Below, in pieces: positions 61,401-64,000 of a stretch of DNA of 64,000 bases. The DNA lies in the NCBI RefSeq assembly GCF_002917095.1, contig NZ_PQGA01000005.1, positions 186,001 through 250,000 of the forward strand, read 5' to 3'. Numbering within the stretch: the first letter of the stretch is position 1; every line of letters begins with the position of its first letter. The notes under the pieces are model-generated. The model was not told the DNA's origin and ran no database searches. It saw only the letters and a program-made list of their open reading frames with translations. The translations under genes were made by a program, and so were the position numbers. This stretch comes from Paraburkholderia eburnea (GTDB lineage Bacteria > Pseudomonadota > Gammaproteobacteria > Burkholderiales > Burkholderiaceae).

Positions 61401-61638
61401 CAATGGTCTGTATGCGGTCGAGCGAGTCGTCCTTCAGCGTCTCCATGGTTCTGACGACGGCGTCCAGCGTGGACTCCGTGAACAAGGCCGTGCGCTCGCG
61501 TTCGCGGGACGCCGAGACCGCAAGCGTGTACACGCTGATGAGGAGCAGCACAACTACTGCAACGGCCGTCACCGACACGGTAGACCAGCTACCTGCGCGA
61601 AAAAACTGACGAAACTTCACGAAAGTATGAAGCTGCAT
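58468..61638 (-). CDS. Hybrid sensor histidine kinase (dCACHE-PAS-HisKA-HATPase-REC-HPt)
   Basis: A 1056-residue membrane kinase. TM1 lies at about residues 20-42, a periplasmic double-CACHE-like sensor to about 325, TM2 at about 326-348, then a PAS domain (about 370-490). A short coiled coil follows, then the phospho-acceptor His in [12 protein letters not shown] at about 526. The ATPase boxes are [24 protein letters not shown] and [18 protein letters not shown]. The receiver Asp is in [12 protein letters not shown] (about 832). The HPt His is in [13 protein letters not shown] (about 987). It contains a full four-step phosphorelay and probably signals to the LuxR-type regulator 45 bp upstream. 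BarA/ArcB-like in plan. Confidence 0.93.
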   Translation of the reverse strand: MQLHTFVKFRQFFRAGSWSTVSVTAVAVVVLLLISVYTLAVSASRERERTALFTESTLDAVVRTMETLKDDSLDRIQTIAANPYQIEVARALVQNPRNRVLQHRYEAWITPIYRSRGFAGYSVIRPDLTIVAASSEAYVGQQVEPVAARALSIAAAAGHAFTRPIAAAYPIFFPAGNAPAGTLYQLACARVDDRHGLVGFLCLRLDPDVRLFETLRVGWVGNTGQAYIVDAAGRILSPQRVVGGVGTLRPGADRHTLHGASTPSTGSRAPPALLDRMRRAGAGRTGVLDGYRGNAGRRMIGEGYWFPEEEFGLVVEMEDNEAYGPYTLFRNAIVGLTAVAATLIALLAALHWRSRRVLQANNARWRAFCENVPLGLACVTTQERVIDANTAFRAFMGMSDEAPTNSPVWQSLPNRQMAAICRRAQHHVMQTGVTEASVHRLASKGTTRGIFRLVAFPLTEPDSARMVGVGMVIADITQQEHTQRELELLTKTLEFKVEQRTRELSEAREAAEAAAQAKSRFVANVSHEIRTPLNGIIGMTYLARQINRSGKLGAFLARIDESCQHLLAILNDVLDFSRIEAGKLSVGTAQFSIGDMCERVQSLFADSAAGKNIGLWSEVSAALPDRLIGNALRIEQILINFISNAIKFTDEGHVILRANAGSAGPHRVEVRFEVEDTGVGIPEEALASLFTPFHQLDDFNERRFQGAGLGLAISKSLAELMGGRVGVTSSPDAGSTFSLSLTLNIAPTAALPDDRAEPHPREDESGRNPYSMLSGHAVWPLLSGRRVLLAEDNAINREVVKELLELVLMHVTTVDDGAAALRALEAAPFDIVLLDLHMPVMDGLRTVARIREDARFANLPVLALTASEDDGDRERCRTAGMNDLIPKPVVPGQLYAAIARWLRGTHRLLPHFETQEWPVATQDEGGAVAALRAVPELDVDAGVTNVLGRADLYLKLVQRILADRSDIRSRLHEAIAQNDTPRVRCVLHTLKSKLGLLGAKELMGRCTALDVKLAGSDACYDEVAVFESDLARLFAAMRAVLAAQARASGHPGSVQE

Positions 61639-61683
61639 GGCTCACCGGAATGCGTCGGCGCCTCGCCCTGCTTCGACCTCGCA

Positions 61684-62316
61684 TCACGACGGCGACGAAG
61701 CGAAAACCTGGTTGAGGTCGCAGAAAAGACGTACGAGCTCGACCGTGGAGCCGACATGGAGTTTCTCCGAGATGCGCGCGCGATGATTCTCGACGGTACG
61801 AGTGCTGATGCCGAGTTCGCTTGATATCTCGCGGCTCGAACGGCCCGCAACCACCAGGTTGGCGATCTGCCGCTCCTTCAAGGTGAGCTGCGCCATACGT
61901 GCGGCGCGTGCGGCCCTTCGCATGCGTTCGAGGTGGAGCCCGCGACTGTATTCCAGCGCCTTCGCCACCTTCTCGCGCAACTGGATACCGTCGACAGGCT
62001 TTTCGAGGAAATCGAAAGCCCCTGCCTTGATGGCCTCCACGACCGCCGACACTTCGGAGTATGCCGAAACAAAAATGATAGGCAGACAGGCACCGGCTGC
62101 CACGAGTTCACGCTGCAAGTCGAGTCCACCGGTTTGCGGCATACGCAAATCGCAGATCAAACACTCGTATGGCCCGGGACTATAGCTATCGAGAAACGCT
62201 CGCGCGCACGTAAACACCTTGAAACTCAAAGCTACTCCCCTGAGCAACTCCTGGTACAGCCAAAGCACCAGATCGTCATCGTCGACGATGTAAATCGTAG
62301 CTACGCCACCACTCAC
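61684..62316 (-). CDS. LuxR-family response regulator (FixJ/NarL type)
   Basis: A 210-residue regulator. The receiver domain starts IYIVDDDDLVLWLYQ. The phosphoacceptor Asp is in CLICDLRMPQTGG, and the Lys is in FLEKPVDG. The C-terminal LuxR helix-turn-helix is LTLKERQIANLVVAGRSSRE followed by TRTVENHRARISEKL. I prefer the GTG start at 62316 (GGGAG 8 bases ahead). The longest frame, to 62499, would add an unrelated 61-residue head. It lies 45 bp upstream of the hybrid kinase gene on the same strand, so the two form a two-component pair. Confidence 0.92.
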   Translation of the reverse strand: MSGGVATIYIVDDDDLVLWLYQELLRGVALSFKVFTCARAFLDSYSPGPYECLICDLRMPQTGGLDLQRELVAAGACLPIIFVSAYSEVSAVVEAIKAGAFDFLEKPVDGIQLREKVAKALEYSRGLHLERMRRAARAARMAQLTLKERQIANLVVAGRSSREISSELGISTRTVENHRARISEKLHVGSTVELVRLFCDLNQVFASSPS

Positions 62317-62529
62317 CAAACAAACTCCCGTCCTTTCAAACCCTATATTTTTGAAGTGCTTACTGTCTTTGAAACCCCGTTGACAACGCGCTCGCCGCCA
62401 GACCGGCTCATTGCTTTGTCGGCAAATTGATCGGGGACTTGAGCCAAATTCAAGGTGCCCCATTTGAGCGGCGCCAGGGCATTGGCGCAATCCCTGCATG
62501 TCCAGTTCGAACGCGTTGGGACTTGCCCC

Positions 62530-64000
62530 TCACGCGCAATGCGTGGTGGCGCCGGCATCGGAGAGTCCTTCGAGCATTGGCTCTAGTTCCGATGCGTCCA
62601 GCGCAGGCGCGAAATAGAACCCCTGGCAGATATCGCAGCCGATCGAGCGCAGGAATTCAAGCTGCTCCACGGTCTCCACTCCTTCGGCAATCACTTTTTG
62701 TCCGAGCGATTGCGCCATCTTCACGACCGTCGTGACGATAATCGTATCGTCCGGATTGACAAACAGATCGCGTATGAATGTCCTGTCGATCTTGATGTGA
62801 TCGATATGCAACCGCGCGAGGTAATTCAGGGACGAATAGCCCGTGCCGAAATCGTCAACGGCAACCGCCACCCCGGCTTCCGACAAACGCCGCAGTACGG
62901 CACCCGCGTGTTCCACGTCCTGCATCAGCGCCGTTTCGGTGACTTCCACTTCGATCAGGTTCGGCGGCAGATCGTAGGGCACCAGTCCCGCGAGTAGCGA
63001 CTGCGCGAGGTCGAACGGTTGCGTGAGCTGGTGGGCCGAAACGTTGATCGCGATCGGGCGCAGCGTCAGCCCCTTCGCGCGCCATTCCACCAGCTGCTTC
63101 AGCACCGCCTCGAACACCAGGTCGCCAATACCCGAAATCAGCCCCTCCTGCTCGGCAATAGCAATGAACTCGACCGGCGAAATCCAGCCGAACTTGTCGT
63201 CGCACCAGCGAACCAACGCCTCCAGACCCACGAGTTCCAGTGTGCTTGCGCGAAACTGGGGTTGATAACGTACCTGCAGCCGGCGGTTCCTGATGGCATC
63301 GCGCAGGCGCTGCCCGATTTCCGTGCGACGTCTCAGTGTTTCGAGCATCGGCTGGCGAAACATCACCGCCCTGTCGCGCCCCTGTTGCTTGGCCTCGTAC
63401 ATGGCCATGTCCGCGCACTGGACGAGGCTGCCCGCTGTAGTCCCATGCGTGGGGTAAATGCTCATGCCGATGCTCGCGCTGACATGGAAGACATGCTCTC
63501 CGATCTCGCACGCTTCCCCAATCGCGCCCAACAGCCGCTTCGCCGTGGCGTCCATGACGTTCTCTTCGGCGTCATCGAGCAGAATCAGAAATTCGTCGCC
63601 GCCGAAGCGGGCCACGGTTTGTCCGGCATGCATTTGTTCGCGCATTCGCTGCGCGATGATCCGAAGGAGCTGGTCGCCGATCGAATGCCCATGCAGATCA
63701 TTGATTTCCTTGAATTTGTCGAGATCGACGAAGAGACAGGCAAACGCGCGATGCTCCGCACCCTCTTCGCTCATCCGCCGCTCGATGCGCTCGAACACCA
63801 CCCGGCGGTTGGGCAAGCCAGTCAGCGGATCGAAATTGGCGAGGTAATGGATGCGATCGCTATCGGCCCTCTGTTGCCCCACATCGCTGATCATCATCAC
63901 AAAAGTACCGTGCCCCTCCCTTCCCCCATCTCCAACCGAAGTGACGGAAAGGCGTGCCGGAAAGGAGGAGCCATCGTGACGCCGGGCCGCAACCTCTCCT
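62530..64000 (-). CDS. PAS-GGDEF-EAL cyclic-di-GMP turnover protein, 5' part outside window
   Basis: At least 489 residues are visible. The open frame continues beyond the internal Met codons at 63900 to the window edge, and the extra sequence (EVAARRHDGSSFPARLSVTS and then HGTFVMMISDV) is the end of a PAS domain, so the gene starts outside. The GGDEF domain is intact (RFGGDEFLIL, with HGHSIGDQLL), and the EAL domain is also intact (GLEALVRW, DDFGTGYSS, AEGVETVEQL). It can therefore in principle both make and break c-di-GMP. The stop at 62530 is 213 bp from the response regulator. It opens the signalling run of this region. Confidence 0.94.
   Translation of the reverse strand, partial: GEVAARRHDGSSFPARLSVTSVGDGGREGHGTFVMMISDVGQQRADSDRIHYLANFDPLTGLPNRRVVFERIERRMSEEGAEHRAFACLFVDLDKFKEINDLHGHSIGDQLLRIIAQRMREQMHAGQTVARFGGDEFLILLDDAEENVMDATAKRLLGAIGEACEIGEHVFHVSASIGMSIYPTHGTTAGSLVQCADMAMYEAKQQGRDRAVMFRQPMLETLRRRTEIGQRLRDAIRNRRLQVRYQPQFRASTLELVGLEALVRWCDDKFGWISPVEFIAIAEQEGLISGIGDLVFEAVLKQLVEWRAKGLTLRPIAINVSAHQLTQPFDLAQSLLAGLVPYDLPPNLIEVEVTETALMQDVEHAGAVLRRLSEAGVAVAVDDFGTGYSSLNYLARLHIDHIKIDRTFIRDLFVNPDDTIIVTTVVKMAQSLGQKVIAEGVETVEQLEFLRSIGCDICQGFYFAPALDASELEPMLEGLSDAGATTHCA

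Overview
The window reads as a high-GC betaproteobacterial chromosome of the family Burkholderiaceae, most like Paraburkholderia or Caballeronia. The signs are a phasin gene, two Burkholderia-type porins, an Anbu proteasome-like operon, oxidative sugar-acid catabolism, a dmeRF nickel/cobalt efflux pair and a flavin/cytochrome c gluconate dehydrogenase. This assignment is inference from gene content. No rRNA, tRNA, CRISPR array, insertion sequence or prophage was seen. Gene content is mostly accessory metabolism, transport and regulation, which suits a secondary replicon or the variable part of a main chromosome.

Left part (1-15.9 kb). The window opens inside nuoM, which has no nuoL directly upstream. 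Next is a Fur-box intergenic region that appears to drive a terminator-ended small RNA on the minus strand and flanks a cysteine-cluster protein on the plus strand. Two MFS transporters follow, then a 290-bp cluster of DnaA-box-like sequences, then an exported phosphoesterase. The Anbu operon comes next (ATP-grasp, alpha-E, transglutaminase, Anbu peptidase), followed by a processive glycosyltransferase with cytochrome b561, and a phasin with a clear sigma-70 promoter.

Sugar-acid catabolism (16-22.4 kb and 27.5-37.7 kb). The first block has a GntR/FCD regulator, an aldose-epimerase-like protein, an RraA-like protein, a hexuronate-type transporter and uronate dehydrogenase. Together they would take up and oxidise uronic acids to aldaric acids. 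The second block has a porin, an IlvD/Edd sugar-acid dehydratase, a complete polyamine/iron-type ABC importer, an alpha-ketoglutarate semialdehyde dehydrogenase and a DHDPS-family dehydratase/aldolase. This is the gene set of a non-phosphorylative pentonate/aldarate route to 2-oxoglutarate. Near-identical inverted repeats stand before two of its transcription units.

Middle part (22.4-27.5 kb). This holds a TSUP exporter, an entericidin-type peptide missed by length-based gene calling, a DUF1479 oxygenase with a divergent AraC regulator, a DUF1289 protein, and dmeRF with G-tract operators.

Island and right part (37.9-54.5 kb). A lower-GC cassette encodes a PAAR protein, a Tae4-type peptidoglycan amidase and a small two-helix membrane protein, all apparently translationally linked. 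It is followed by the three-subunit gluconate dehydrogenase, a porin, a TraB/GumN protein, and a decayed junction joining a LysR fragment to the tail of a medium-chain dehydrogenase. Then come hpd, an MHS transporter, an IclR regulator, a divergent LysR / class C beta-lactamase pair, a LacI regulator and a DUF2322 protein.

Far right (54.6-64 kb). All genes lie on the minus strand and concern signalling: a PAS-GGDEF-EAL protein cut by the window end, a LuxR-type response regulator, a hybrid histidine kinase with HPt domain, CheV, a chemoreceptor with a CheR-docking tail, a small unknown protein and an FlhD homologue without FlhC beside it.
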